DNA of 64,000 nucleotides from positions 1 to 64,000 of the forward strand of contig NZ_LLXU01000074.1 of the NCBI RefSeq assembly GCF_001431645.1. The letters run 5' to 3'. Numbering within the stretch: position 1 is the first letter of the stretch; each line of letters starts with the position of its first letter. This DNA comes from Stenotrophomonas panacihumi. Lineage in GTDB: Bacteria; Pseudomonadota; Gammaproteobacteria; Xanthomonadales; Xanthomonadaceae. The notes under the pieces are model-generated. The model did not search any database. It was not told where the DNA came from and saw nothing but the letters and a program-made list of their open reading frames with translations. The position numbers and the translations under genes are program-made. Of the stretch, positions 1 to 10,455 are shown piece after piece.

Positions 1-1
1 C

Positions 2-2386
<2,385 letters not shown>

Positions 2387-2394
2387 GGGATACG

Positions 2395-2427
2395 AAAACG
2401 CCGCTGGAAACAGCGGCGTTTTTCTTT
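2395..2427 (+). terminator. intrinsic terminator after valS
   Basis: Perfect 10-bp stem AACGCCGCTG / CAGCGGCGTT (2397-2406 and 2411-2420) with a GAAA loop, followed by TTTCTTT. It ends the valS transcript. The convergent rimI stop lies 19 bases further on. Confidence 0.85.
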
Positions 2428-2445
2428 ACCTGATGGCGGGCGGGC

Positions 2446-2928
2446 TCAGCCCATTCCCTCGAACGCCAGCTCCATCGCCATCACCAGCGCGTCCTCGCGG
2501 CCGCTGTTGGCCGGGTAATACCGCGGACGCCGGCCGATCTCGTTGAAGCCTTCGGAGTGGTACAGCGCGATGGCCGAGGTATTGGACGGCCGCACTTCCA
2601 GGAACACGCGACTGGCGCCGCGTTCGCGCGCCAGGCGGACCAGCGCGCGCAGCAGCACGCGGCCATGGCCGCGCGATTGCAGCGCCGGATCCACGCACAC
2701 GTTGAGGATGTGGGCTTCATCGGCGGCGATGCTGAGCATGCCGTAGCCGACCAGCAGCCCGCCCTGCTCCATCACCCGCCCCGGGTATCCGGCATGCAGG
2801 CAGTCGCGGAAGATGCCGCGCGTCCACGGGAACGGATAGGCGCGGCGCTCGACCTCCATCACCGTATCGAGGTCTTCCTCGCGCATCGGCCGCAGCACGA
2901 CCGGTGCCGGCGCGCTCACCGCGCTCAT
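2446..2928 (-). CDS. rimI: ribosomal protein S18-alanine N-acetyltransferase RimI
   Basis: GNAT-fold enzyme that transfers acetyl from acetyl-CoA to the N-terminal alanine of ribosomal protein S18. The 160-residue product has the acetyl-CoA pyrophosphate loop QSRGHGR at residues 84-90, the LNVCVDP strand before it, and the RimI-type C-terminal RRPRYYP...GREDALVM segment. An in-frame upstream extension exists, but the ATG at 2928 overlaps the stop of the preceding gene as ATGA and gives the normal family length. It is the third gene of a coupled pssA-holD-rimI operon. The holD-rimI pairing is also found in enterobacteria. Confidence 0.93.
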   Translation of the reverse strand: MSAVSAPAPVVLRPMREEDLDTVMEVERRAYPFPWTRGIFRDCLHAGYPGRVMEQGGLLVGYGMLSIAADEAHILNVCVDPALQSRGHGRVLLRALVRLARERGASRVFLEVRPSNTSAIALYHSEGFNEIGRRPRYYPANSGREDALVMAMELAFEGMG

Positions 2929-3374
2929 GGGCGCGCCTTGTTCTGCTTGCGCAGCGCGCGCAGCTGCGGCCACAGCGCACGCTTGGCGCGCGGGTTGGCG
3001 CGCAGCTCGGCCAGTGGCCAGGTCGCCATCAGGGTCTGCGTGGCCGCGTCGTTCGGATTGAGGCCCGAGGCGCGCAGCAGGGCGATCTGCAGGCGGTCCG
3101 GCAAGCCGGCGCGGCCGCGGCGCGGCGCGCTGGCCACGGGCTCGGGCGTGGTATCGGGCGCCTGCGTTTCAGGGGCCGCCGGCGCCTGTCGACGCGGCGG
3201 CGCGGCCCGCTCCACCGGTGCCTGCCGGGCCGCGGGCGTGTCGATTTCCATGCTGCGCACCGGCGCCGGCGCCTCGACCACGCTGTCGCGGTCCAGGTAC
3301 ACCACATGGCCCAGCGCCTGCAGCCAGGACAGCTGCTCGCTCGACCACGGCATGCCGGCGGCCGCCTCGCTCAT
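2925..3374 (-). CDS. holD: DNA polymerase III psi subunit-like protein (HolD-like)
   Basis: A 149-residue protein with a short N-terminal segment (SSEQLSWLQALG), a Pro/Ala-rich linker at about residues 35-90, and a conserved C-terminus. The C-terminal block LRANPRAKRALW (124-135) closely resembles the end of E. coli psi (LRANPTARAALW), and the gene sits directly before rimI, as holD does in E. coli. Psi belongs to the clamp-loader chi-psi unit, which links the polymerase to SSB. The start at 3374 forms ATGA with the pssA stop. The call rests on this motif and synteny because psi is poorly conserved; automated annotation might call it hypothetical. Confidence 0.7.
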   Translation of the reverse strand: MSEAAAGMPWSSEQLSWLQALGHVVYLDRDSVVEAPAPVRSMEIDTPAARQAPVERAAPPRRQAPAAPETQAPDTTPEPVASAPRRGRAGLPDRLQIALLRASGLNPNDAATQTLMATWPLAELRANPRAKRALWPQLRALRKQNKARP

Positions 3375-4147
3375 GCGGCGGACTCGGGCGTCTTGCGCAC
3401 GCGGCGCCACAGCCACAGCCCCGGGCCGGACAGCGCGTAGACCACGCCGATGGTGAGCAGCGTGCGCGGCGGGTCGATGAACACCACCGCCAACACGATC
3501 GCCACCACCGCCAGCTGCAGGAAGCGCACGCGGTCGGCGCGCGGGCCCTTGTCGCCGCCCTTGAAGCTCCAGAAGCGGATGCGGCTGACCATCAGCAGCG
3601 CGGCGACCAGCGTCACCGCCAGCGCGACATAGCGCAGCTCATCGCCACTCCAGCCCAGCTTGCCGTCGGCGAAGGCCCACACGAAGGACATCATCAGGCC
3701 GGCGGCCGCCGGGCTGGCCAGGCCGATGAACCAGCGCTTGTCCACCACGCCGACCTGCGTATTGAAGCGGGCCAGGCGCAGCGCGGCGCAGGCGGCGTAC
3801 AGGAACGCGGCGGCCCAGCCCACGCGGCCCAGCACGTCGCCGTCGAACTTCAGCGCCGACAGCGACCAGTGGTACATCACCAGGGAAGGGGCCATGCCGA
3901 AACTGACCAGGTCGGCCAGCGAGTCGTACTGCACGCCGAATTCGCTGCTGGTGCCGGTCAGGCGCGCCACGCGGCCGTCGAGGCCGTCCATGATCGCGGC
4001 CACGAACACCGCGATGCTGGCGGGCACGAAATCGCCGTTGGCGGCGGCCACGATCGCGTAGAAGCCGGAAAACAGCCCGGCGGTGGTGAACAGGTTCGGC
4101 AGCAGGTAGATGGTGCGCGAACGCGGCGGGGGGCGGGTTTCTTCCAT
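3371..4147 (-). CDS. pssA: CDP-diacylglycerol--serine O-phosphatidyltransferase
   Basis: Integral inner-membrane enzyme that makes phosphatidylserine from CDP-diacylglycerol and L-serine, the precursor of phosphatidylethanolamine. The 258-residue protein carries the complete CDP-alcohol phosphotransferase signature DGxxARx8Gx3Dx3D: D57, G58, A61, R62, G71, D75 and D79. About seven to eight hydrophobic segments follow. Length and the N-terminal YLLPNLFTTAGLFSGFYA segment match the PssA type II family. It heads an operon with holD and rimI, with ATGA overlaps at both joints. No clear Shine-Dalgarno precedes the ATG, and a -10-like box sits only 6 bases upstream. Confidence 0.95.
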   Translation of the reverse strand: MEETRPPPRSRTIYLLPNLFTTAGLFSGFYAIVAAANGDFVPASIAVFVAAIMDGLDGRVARLTGTSSEFGVQYDSLADLVSFGMAPSLVMYHWSLSALKFDGDVLGRVGWAAAFLYAACAALRLARFNTQVGVVDKRWFIGLASPAAAGLMMSFVWAFADGKLGWSGDELRYVALAVTLVAALLMVSRIRFWSFKGGDKGPRADRVRFLQLAVVAIVLAVVFIDPPRTLLTIGVVYALSGPGLWLWRRVRKTPESAA

Positions 4148-4153
4148 CCCGCC

Positions 4154-4159
4154 AGTTTA
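4154..4159 (-). promoter_or_regulatory. possible -10 box of pssA, leaderless start
   Basis: On the minus strand TAAACT ends 6 bases before the pssA ATG (4147). If it is a -10 element, transcription would begin at or next to the A of the start codon, giving a leaderless mRNA. This would agree with the missing Shine-Dalgarno. No good -35 box is visible at normal spacing, so this is only a suggestion. Confidence 0.25.
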
Positions 4160-4295
4160 GTGGCAGTCGGCAGTCAGGGCGAACGCGGCCGCGGGCCGCC
4201 CGGCGGCGGCCCGCCCGGTTTGCGCCCTGCTGCTTGCCAGCCCCGCCCCACGGTGCTGCAATCAGCCGGGGATTCACCCTTGGGGAAACACCAAC

Positions 4296-4676
4296 ATGCG
4301 TTTGAAGACCGGCCTGCTCGGCCTGTGTCTGCTCGCCGGCACCGCCGGCGCCGCGGACCTGTACAAGTGGAAGGACGCCAATGGCGTCACCCATTACTCG
4401 GAAAGCCCGCCCGCCGGCCAGAAGTTCGAGGCCCGGCGCATCGATTCGCGTGGCGGGGTCGGCCTGGCCCAGGAAGAGACGGGCGCGGCGAAGGAATCGC
4501 CACAGTGCACCCAGGCGCGCCAGAACCTGAAGGCCCTCAGCGACAGCCGCCCGGTCATGCAGGACACCGACGGCGACGGCAAGCCCGACGCCAAGCTGGA
4601 CGAGAGCCAGCGCGAAGCCCAGCGCAACCTGGCCGACGCCGGGGTCAAGGCGTACTGCCCGCAGGCGGGCGGCTGA
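4296..4676 (+). CDS. DUF4124 domain secreted protein
   Basis: A 126-residue protein with a Sec signal peptide (hydrophobic LLGLCLLAGTAGAA, cleavage expected near residue 19). The DUF4124 core follows at once: DLYKWKDANGVTHYSESPPAG, a short beta-rich segment shared by many small periplasmic or envelope proteins of Gamma- and Betaproteobacteria. Two cysteines (in SPQCTQ and AYCPQ) could form a disulfide. The rest is hydrophilic and mostly helical. Molecular function is unknown. It stands alone between divergent pssA and proS, so neighbours give no hint. Confidence 0.85.
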   Translation: MRLKTGLLGLCLLAGTAGAADLYKWKDANGVTHYSESPPAGQKFEARRIDSRGGVGLAQEETGAAKESPQCTQARQNLKALSDSRPVMQDTDGDGKPDAKLDESQREAQRNLADAGVKAYCPQAGG

Positions 4677-4777
4677 GCATCGCCCCGCGGCCGGCGGCGC
4701 CCCCGCGCCCCGGCCGCAGTCCCCTTCGGGGGCGCGGCAGGGCAAAATAGGCGCTTTCCGCTCCCGCGAAGCCGCCG

Positions 4778-6475
4778 ATGCGCCTGTCCAAGTTCCACCT
4801 CCACACCACCAAGGAAACCCCGGCCGACGCCGAGCTGGTCAGCCACCAGCTGATGATGCGCGCGGGCATGATCCGCAAGCTGGCCGCGGGCCTGTACACC
4901 TGGTCGCCGCTGGGCCTGCGCGTGCTGCGCAAGGTCGAGAACGTGGTGCGCGAGGAAATGAACCGTGCCGGCGCGGTGGAACTGCTGCTGCCGACCATCC
5001 AGCCGCGCGAGCTGTGGGAAGAAAGCGGGCGTTGGGAGAAGTTCGGCGCGCAGCTGCTGAAGATCAAGGACCGCAAGCAGGCCGACTACTGCTATTCGCC
5101 GACCGCCGAAGAGGCGATCACCGATTACGCGCGCCAGGAGCTGGGCAGCTACAAGCAGCTGCCGGTGAACTTCTACCAGATCCAGACCAAGTTCCGCGAC
5201 GAGATCCGCCCGCGTTTCGGCGTGATGCGCGCGCGCGAGTTCCTGATGAAGGACGCCTACTCGTTCCACCTCACCGACGCCGACCTGGTGCGCGAGTACG
5301 AGAACATGAAGGCGGCCTACACCCGCGTGTTCACCCGCCTGGGCCTGGAATTCCGCGCCGTGCAGGCCGATTCCGGCGCCATCGGCGGTGACGCCTCGCA
5401 GGAATTCCACGTCATCGCCGATTCGGGCGAGGACGCGCTGGCCTTCTCCACGGGGTCGGATTACGCGGCCAACGTCGAAGCGGCGGTCGCCGCCGAGCCG
5501 GCGCCGCGCGCGGCCGCCAGCGAAGCGCTGCGCAAGATCGACACTCCGACCCAGAAGACCTGCGAGGACGTCGCCGCGCTGATGGGCATCGCCCTGCAGC
5601 GCACGGTGAAGTCGGTCGCGGTGGTCGGCGAGGACGGCGTGTTCGTGCTGGCGCTGGTGCGCGGCGACCACGCGGTCAACGAGATCAAGCTGGGCAAGGT
5701 CGCCGGCCTGGCCGGCTACCGGCTGGCCAACGAGGGCGAGATCGCCGAGCACCTGGGCAGCGAACCGGGCTTCCTCGGCCCGCTCAATCCGCGCAAGCCG
5801 ATCCGCATCGTGGCCGACCGCGAAGTCGCGGCAATGGCCGATTTCGTCGTGGGCGCCAACGAGGCCGGCTTCCACCTGGCCGGCGTGAACTGGGGCCGTG
5901 ACCTCGCCGAGCCGGACACCGTGGCCGACATCCGCAACGTCGTCGCCGGCGACCGCGCCGCCGATGGTGGCGAGATCCGCATCGCCCGCGGCATCGAGGT
6001 GGGCCATGTGTTCCAGCTCGGCCGCAAGTACGCCGAGTCGCTCAAGGCCAGCGTGCTGGACGAGAACGGCAAGGCCGCCACGCCGAGCATGGGCTGCTAC
6101 GGCATCGGCGTGTCGCGCATCGTCGCCGCGGCGATCGAGCAGAACCACGACGCGGCCGGCATCGTCTGGCCGGCGCCGATGGCGCCGTGGGAAGCGGTAG
6201 TGTGCGTGATCAACCCGAAGAACGATGCCAATGTGGCCGCCGCCTCGGAAAGCCTGCTCGCCGAACTGCTCGACGCCGGCGTCGACGCGGTGCTCGACGA
6301 CCGCGGCCTGCGCCCGGGCGCGATGTTCGCCGACATGGAGCTGATCGGCATTCCGCACCGTATCGTCGTGTCCGAGCGTGGCCTGGCCGCGGGCACCTTC
6401 GAGTACCGCGCACGCAACGCGGCCGAGGCGGAGAATCTCGACAAGGCGGCGCTGCTGTCGCGCCTGGGCCGCTGA
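4778..6475 (+). CDS. proS: prolyl-tRNA synthetase
   Basis: Class II aminoacyl-tRNA synthetase charging tRNA-Pro. At 565 residues it is the bacterial-type ProS with an editing insertion between motifs 2 and 3. Motif 2 lies in [21 protein letters not shown], the editing (YbaK-like) INS domain spans about residues 225-380, motif 3 is in the [17 protein letters not shown] segment, and the anticodon-binding domain forms the C-terminus (VCVINPKN...[18 protein letters not shown]). The ATG at 4778 gives the conserved N-terminus [26 protein letters not shown] box at 4743-4748 may be its -10. A strong hairpin follows 5 bases after the stop. Confidence 0.97.
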   Translation: MRLSKFHLHTTKETPADAELVSHQLMMRAGMIRKLAAGLYTWSPLGLRVLRKVENVVREEMNRAGAVELLLPTIQPRELWEESGRWEKFGAQLLKIKDRKQADYCYSPTAEEAITDYARQELGSYKQLPVNFYQIQTKFRDEIRPRFGVMRAREFLMKDAYSFHLTDADLVREYENMKAAYTRVFTRLGLEFRAVQADSGAIGGDASQEFHVIADSGEDALAFSTGSDYAANVEAAVAAEPAPRAAASEALRKIDTPTQKTCEDVAALMGIALQRTVKSVAVVGEDGVFVLALVRGDHAVNEIKLGKVAGLAGYRLANEGEIAEHLGSEPGFLGPLNPRKPIRIVADREVAAMADFVVGANEAGFHLAGVNWGRDLAEPDTVADIRNVVAGDRAADGGEIRIARGIEVGHVFQLGRKYAESLKASVLDENGKAATPSMGCYGIGVSRIVAAAIEQNHDAAGIVWPAPMAPWEAVVCVINPKNDANVAAASESLLAELLDAGVDAVLDDRGLRPGAMFADMELIGIPHRIVVSERGLAAGTFEYRARNAAEAENLDKAALLSRLGR

Positions 6476-6480
6476 AAACA

Positions 6481-6509
6481 GCGGGGCGTGGCCACGCCCC
6501 GCATGCTTT
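6481..6509 (+). terminator. terminator hairpin after proS
   Basis: A perfect 22-base palindrome at 6481-6502 (GCGGGGCGTG and its complement), followed by ATGCTTTT. It should end the proS transcript, though the T-tract is short and broken. Confidence 0.65.
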
Positions 6510-6542
6510 TCACAGGGAATATCCCTCGCAAAATGGTCAGGA

Positions 6543-6570
6543 AAACCCGGCGCTTTCACGCGCCGGGTTT
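6543..6570. terminator. second hairpin between proS and the H-NS gene
   Basis: Perfect 11-bp stem AAACCCGGCGC / GCGCCGGGTTT with a six-base TTTCAC loop. The A-rich left flank and T-rich right arm would let it work on either strand. Its last bases overlap the likely -35 box of the H-NS gene. Confidence 0.6.
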
Positions 6571-6598
6571 GTAAACGTCAATAACCTGACATTATGAT
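6569..6598 (+). promoter_or_regulatory. promoter of the H-NS family gene
   Basis: TTGTAA (6569-6574) and TATGAT (6593-6598) are separated by 18 bases, a fair sigma-70 match. A start point near 6605 gives a leader of about 45 bases before the ATG at 6651. The stretch is AT-rich compared with its surroundings. Confidence 0.5.
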
Positions 6599-6650
6599 CG
6601 CTCGCGTGGCCAGGGACAGGCTGCCCCTTCCCACCGCAATTGGAGTCGCG

Positions 6651-7031
6651 ATGTCGATCGATCTCACCGGCCTGTCGGCCAAACAGCTGGACGCCCTGAT
6701 CAAGAACGCAAAGAAGCGGCAGACCCTTGTCGCCAAGCGCACCCCCATCACCAAGGTGCGCGCGCAATTGACCCGCGTCGCGAAGGCCGAGGGTTACAGC
6801 ATCGAGGAACTGTTTGGCGCGCCGGCCCCCGCCGGGCGTGGCAAGGCCGCCAAGGCGGTGAAGGCCCCCTCTTCGCGCGCTGGCCGCAAGCTCGGCAAGG
6901 TCGCGCCGAAGTACCGCAACCCGGCCAATACCAAGGAAACCTGGACCGGCCGTGGCAAGCACCCGCGCTGGATGGCGGAACTGATCGCCAAGGGCAAGAA
7001 GGTCGAGGATTTCCTCATCAAGAAGAAGTAA
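6651..7031 (+). CDS. H-NS family histone-like nucleoid-structuring protein
   Basis: A 126-residue DNA-binding protein of the H-NS/MvaT-like histone family, which coats AT-rich, often horizontally acquired DNA and silences it. The N-terminal region (residues 5-50) is helical and likely oligomerises. A basic Ala/Lys/Gly linker follows. The C-terminal DNA-binding core is clear: YRNPANTKETWTGRGKHPRW, containing the TWxGRG minor-groove loop. The start at 6651 is preferred over an upstream in-frame ATG because it has TGGAG 5-9 bases upstream and gives the family N-terminus MSIDLTGLSAKQLDAL. It is a single-gene transcription unit with its own promoter and terminator. Confidence 0.92.
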   Translation: MSIDLTGLSAKQLDALIKNAKKRQTLVAKRTPITKVRAQLTRVAKAEGYSIEELFGAPAPAGRGKAAKAVKAPSSRAGRKLGKVAPKYRNPANTKETWTGRGKHPRWMAELIAKGKKVEDFLIKKK

Positions 7032-7046
7032 GTCACTTCTTACTGA

Positions 7047-7080
7047 AAACAAACGCCGGCATCGCCGGCGTTTTTGTTTT
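7047..7080. terminator. bidirectional terminator between the H-NS gene and the ThrE-type gene
   Basis: Stem AACGCCGGC / GCCGGCGTT (7052-7060 and 7064-7072) with an ATC loop, an A-rich flank on the left (AAAACAA) and TTTTTGTTTT on the right. It should stop transcripts from both convergent genes. Confidence 0.85.
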
Positions 7081-7086
7081 CCGTAT

Positions 7087-8346
7087 TTAGAGGTTCTTGC
7101 GCGCCGGCACCAGCAGGTTGCCGAACAGCAGGCCGGCGACCAGCGCCATGACGATATTCGTCACCGCCAGCAGCGCGGCCTGGCCGACGTCCACGTTCTG
7201 CTGCTGCACCAGGTTGAGGAAACCGCGCAGGCTCGTGCTGCCGGGCACCAGCATGATGATGCCGGGCAGGCGGATCAGCGCGCCGGGCTTCTGGATGGTG
7301 CGGCCGAACAGGTTGCCGGCGGCCGTGAGCAACATGGCCGAAGCGAACACGCCGGCCGGGCTGCCCCACTCCTGCCCCGCATACCGCGCGATCACGTAAC
7401 CGGCGATCGCCGCGGCCATCACCCAGCCGTAGTCACGCCGGTGCGCCTTGAACAGCACGGCGAATGCGTAGGCGGCCACCAGCAGCGAGGCCCATTCGAC
7501 CCAGTGCGCCTGCGGGCGTGCCGCGCGCACCTGCGGTTCCAGGCCGAGATACTGCGTGAGCGTCACCGCGATCACCGCGCCCACGGTGAGCTTGAGCACC
7601 GTGGTGACCGCACCGGCCAGCCGCGCCGTGCCCGATACCCAGTGCTGGCTGGCCAGTTCGTTGACCGCGTTGGTGAGCGCCATGCCGGGCAGCAGCACCA
7701 CCAGCGAGGCGATGATCACCGTGTTGAGGTTGAGCGAACCCACCAGCGAGGCCACCAGCGTGGCGACAAAACCGGCCAGCAGCGAAGCCAAGGCATCGCC
7801 GGCTTCCTTGGTGGCCGGCTTGCGGTCGGTGTACTGCGTGAGCAGGCCGATCAGCAGGCCGATGACGCCGGCGGTGGCGATATCCAGCCATGGCAGTTTC
7901 CACAGCCCCGCCACGCCCGCCGCCGCCAGGCCAAAGGCGATGACCTGCATCGTCTTGCCGCGGCCGTCCACTTCGCGATCGAGCCGGCGCAACGCGGTGT
8001 GGCCTTGCGCGATACTCATGCGCCCCTGCGCGACACTGTCGGCGATGTAGTCGGCGACGCTGAGCTTGTAGAGATCGTTTTCGCCCGGCGCCAGCCGGAT
8101 CACGCGGGTGATGTCGCTGGAGCCGATCGCCTTGCTCGGGTCGCTGAAACTCAGGATCACGCCCGTCGGGTTGGACCACGGCTCGCAATCCAGGTCCAGC
8201 TGCTGCGAGAGCGCGATCAGCGCCGCTTCCAGCCGCTGCGCGGTGGTGCCGTAACTGTGCAGGCGGCTGGCGATCTCGGAAACGAAGGCCACGCGCTGCG
8301 CGTAGCTGGCGCGGGTGGTGGCGGGTGCGGGCGTGGCAACGGACAT
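7087..8346 (-). CDS. ThrE-type threonine/serine exporter family protein
   Basis: Predicted inner-membrane exporter of threonine and serine. The 419-residue protein has the two-part ThrE layout: a cytoplasmic N-terminal region (ASRLHSYGTTAQRLE, SSDITRVIRLAPGENDLYKL), five membrane segments (DUF1212 part, with LIGLLTQYTDRK and NTVIIASLVVLLPGMALTNAVNELAS), then a second five-segment half (DUF3815 part) ending in the IRLPGIIMLVPGSTSLRGF motif. The reading frame extends far upstream without a stop, but the ATG at 8346 gives the correct family length. It is divergent from the Mla operon. Substrate specificity is inferred from the family. Confidence 0.85.
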   Translation of the reverse strand: MSVATPAPATTRASYAQRVAFVSEIASRLHSYGTTAQRLEAALIALSQQLDLDCEPWSNPTGVILSFSDPSKAIGSSDITRVIRLAPGENDLYKLSVADYIADSVAQGRMSIAQGHTALRRLDREVDGRGKTMQVIAFGLAAAGVAGLWKLPWLDIATAGVIGLLIGLLTQYTDRKPATKEAGDALASLLAGFVATLVASLVGSLNLNTVIIASLVVLLPGMALTNAVNELASQHWVSGTARLAGAVTTVLKLTVGAVIAVTLTQYLGLEPQVRAARPQAHWVEWASLLVAAYAFAVLFKAHRRDYGWVMAAAIAGYVIARYAGQEWGSPAGVFASAMLLTAAGNLFGRTIQKPGALIRLPGIIMLVPGSTSLRGFLNLVQQQNVDVGQAALLAVTNIVMALVAGLLFGNLLVPARKNL

Positions 8347-8508
8347 TCGGCGGCGTCGGGGCGGCGGGTAGGCCCGCCGGAGCATCCGGCCAGGCCCCGC
8401 CAGTGTATGTCCAGCCGCTTGCCGGCGGTAAACCATTGAACCCGTCGTTGCGCGCATGCACGCGAGTCGATACGCCAAACACACCTGCCCATGTATGCTC
8501 CCGCACGG

Positions 8509-9630
8509 ATGCGCGACCACATTTCCCCCCAGCCCCCGACGCTCGACCGCGACCAGGCCGACCCTGGACGGATTCGGCTGGCCGGTAGCTGGGTACTCGA
8601 TACCGCCCTCGATGCCGCCGAACTGCTGCGCGACCTGCCGGCCGAACCGTGCCGCATCGACGCCAGCGGCATCGCCCAGCTCGATTCGGCCGGCGTGCTG
8701 CAGCTGCTGCGCTTCGCGCGGCGCGCGGGGCTGGAAGACGACGCGATCACCTTCCGCGACGACCATCGCGCGCTGGTGTGCACCATCGAGGAGCTCGAGG
8801 ACGACCGGCCCAAGCCGCGCCGCGACTACGGCTTCGCCGCGGCGCTGGAGCGCCTGGGCCGCGCGGTGCACAACACCGGCAAGGACATCGTGCAGCTCGC
8901 CAGCTTCCTCGGCGAGAACCTGGTGAAGCTGGCGCGGCTGTTCCGCGAGCCTCGCCGCTTCCGCCTCACCGCCACCGTCAGCCACATGGAACAGGTGGGC
9001 CTGGACGCCGTGCCGCTGGTGGTGCTGCTCTCCTACCTGGTGGGCGCGGTGATCGCCTTCCTCGGCTCGACGATCCTGCGCGACTTCGGCGCGGAGATCT
9101 ATGTCGTCGAACTGGTGAGCATCGCCTTCCTGCGCGAGTTCGCCGTGCTGCTCACCGCCATCGTGCTGGCCGGCCGCACCGCCAGCGCGTTCACCGCGCA
9201 GATCGGTGCGATGAAATCGCGCGAGGAGATCGACGCGATCCAGACGCTGGGCCTGGACCCGATCGACCTGCTGGTCATCCCGCGCCTGCTGGCGCTGCTG
9301 GTCATGCTGCCGCTGCTGACCTTCATCGCGATGATCGCCGGCCTGGCCGGTGGCGTCACCGTGGGCGCGTTCGACCTCGGCATCCCGCCGCAGATGTACC
9401 TGGCGCGCATGCACGAAACGATGCAGGTGCGGCACTTTTTGGTCGGCATGTCCAAGGCGCCGGTGTTCGCGCTGGTGATCGCGCTGATCGGCTGCCTGGA
9501 AGGGCTCAAGGTCACCGGCACGGCGCAGTCGGTCGGCGAGCGCACCACCTCCAGCGTGGTGCAGACCATCTCGCTGGTCATCATCCTCGATGCGATGTTC
9601 GCGCTGTGGTTCATGAAGGTGGGCTGGTAA
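8509..9630 (+). CDS. mlaE: MlaE-family lipid ABC transporter permease with N-terminal STAS domain
   Basis: Inner-membrane permease of an MCE-type phospholipid transporter. Residues from about 8 to 90 form a STAS domain like MlaB (RIRLAGSW..., RIDASGIAQLDSAGVLQLLRF), which in E. coli is a separate protein bound to the ATPase. The rest is the MlaE permease with about five to six membrane helices and the conserved segment AGRTASAFTAQIGAMKSREEIDAI...LGLDP. An alternative ATG 18 bases upstream (8491) is possible; neither has a good Shine-Dalgarno. The stop overlaps the mlaF start as TAATG. It is the first gene of mlaE-mlaF-mlaD-lipoprotein. Confidence 0.93.
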   Translation: MRDHISPQPPTLDRDQADPGRIRLAGSWVLDTALDAAELLRDLPAEPCRIDASGIAQLDSAGVLQLLRFARRAGLEDDAITFRDDHRALVCTIEELEDDRPKPRRDYGFAAALERLGRAVHNTGKDIVQLASFLGENLVKLARLFREPRRFRLTATVSHMEQVGLDAVPLVVLLSYLVGAVIAFLGSTILRDFGAEIYVVELVSIAFLREFAVLLTAIVLAGRTASAFTAQIGAMKSREEIDAIQTLGLDPIDLLVIPRLLALLVMLPLLTFIAMIAGLAGGVTVGAFDLGIPPQMYLARMHETMQVRHFLVGMSKAPVFALVIALIGCLEGLKVTGTAQSVGERTTSSVVQTISLVIILDAMFALWFMKVGW

Positions 9631-10454
9631 TGGCGATCGACAAGCGCCGCGACGACGCCGAGGCCGGCCCGGAGATCGCCATCTCCGTGCGCGGGCTGGT
9701 GAACCGCTTCGGCAGCCAGGTGGTGCACGAAGGGCTGGACCTGGACGTGCGCCGCGGCGAGATCCTCGGCGTGGTGGGCGGCTCGGGCACCGGCAAGTCG
9801 GTGCTGATGCGCAGCATCCTGGGTTTGCGCCGCCCCGATGCCGGGCAGATCGAAGTGCTCGGCGCCGACCCGATCTCCGAGAACCCGGCCGACCGCGACC
9901 ACATCACCCGCAACACCGGCGTGCTGTTCCAGGATGGCGCGCTGTTCTCCTCGCTGAGCGTGGGCGAGAACGTGCAGGTGCCGCTGAAGGAACGCCATCG
10001 CGATTTCCCGGACCGCTGGTTCTACGAACTGGCGCTGCTGAAGATCAAGCTCGCCGGCCTGCCGGCCGATGCGCTCGACAAGCTGCCCTCGCAGCTGTCC
10101 GGCGGCATGCGCAAGCGCGCCGGCCTGGCGCGCGCGCTGGCGCTGGACCCGCCGCTGCTGTTCCTCGACGAGCCCACCGCCGGCCTGGACCCGATCGGCG
10201 CGGCCGCGTTCGACCGGCTGATCAAGACGCTGCAGGAAGCGCTGGGCCTGACCGTGTTCCTGATCACCCACGACCTGGACACCCTGTATGCGATCTGCGA
10301 CCGCGTCGCGGTGCTGGCCGACCGCCAGGTGATCGCCAACGCCCCGCTGGCGGAAGTCGAGAAGATCGACCATCCGTGGGTGCAGGAATATTTCCACGGC
10401 CCCCGCGCGCGTGCCGCGCGCGAGGCGAAGAACGAATCAAGCGAGACCGCCTGA
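9630..10454 (+). CDS. mlaF: MlaF-family phospholipid ABC transporter ATP-binding protein
   Basis: Cytoplasmic ATPase that powers lipid transfer through MlaE/MlaD. The 274-residue protein has Walker A GGSGTGKS (50-57), signature LSGGM (156-160), Walker B LLFLDE (176-181) and the H-loop in LITHDLDT. The FQDGALFSSLSVGENV segment after the Q-loop is typical of MlaF/Mkl ATPases. The ATG shares its A with the mlaE TAA stop, so translation is coupled. A basic C-terminal tail (GPRARAAREAKN) extends past the family core. Confidence 0.95.
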   Translation: MAIDKRRDDAEAGPEIAISVRGLVNRFGSQVVHEGLDLDVRRGEILGVVGGSGTGKSVLMRSILGLRRPDAGQIEVLGADPISENPADRDHITRNTGVLFQDGALFSSLSVGENVQVPLKERHRDFPDRWFYELALLKIKLAGLPADALDKLPSQLSGGMRKRAGLARALALDPPLLFLDEPTAGLDPIGAAAFDRLIKTLQEALGLTVFLITHDLDTLYAICDRVAVLADRQVIANAPLAEVEKIDHPWVQEYFHGPRARAAREAKNESSETA

Positions 10455-10455
10455 G

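Noticed and set aside
3218..4750. Plus-strand open frame of 510 codons across pssA and the DUF4124 gene
   Set aside because: It is antisense to pssA, rich in Arg/Pro/Ala/His, has no domain, and runs out of frame over a clear secreted protein gene. Typical GC-driven shadow.
4394..6559. Minus-strand open frame of 721 codons opposite proS
   Set aside because: Low-complexity His/Arg/Gly/Ala product, exactly opposite a certain tRNA synthetase gene.
6594..6650. Longer N-terminus for the H-NS family protein
   Set aside because: This ATG overlaps the probable -10 box, and the downstream ATG has a Shine-Dalgarno and the family N-terminus.
8347..9435. N-terminal extension of the ThrE-type frame into the mlaE region
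   Set aside because: The extension is antisense to mlaE and the family N-terminus begins at the ATG at 8346.
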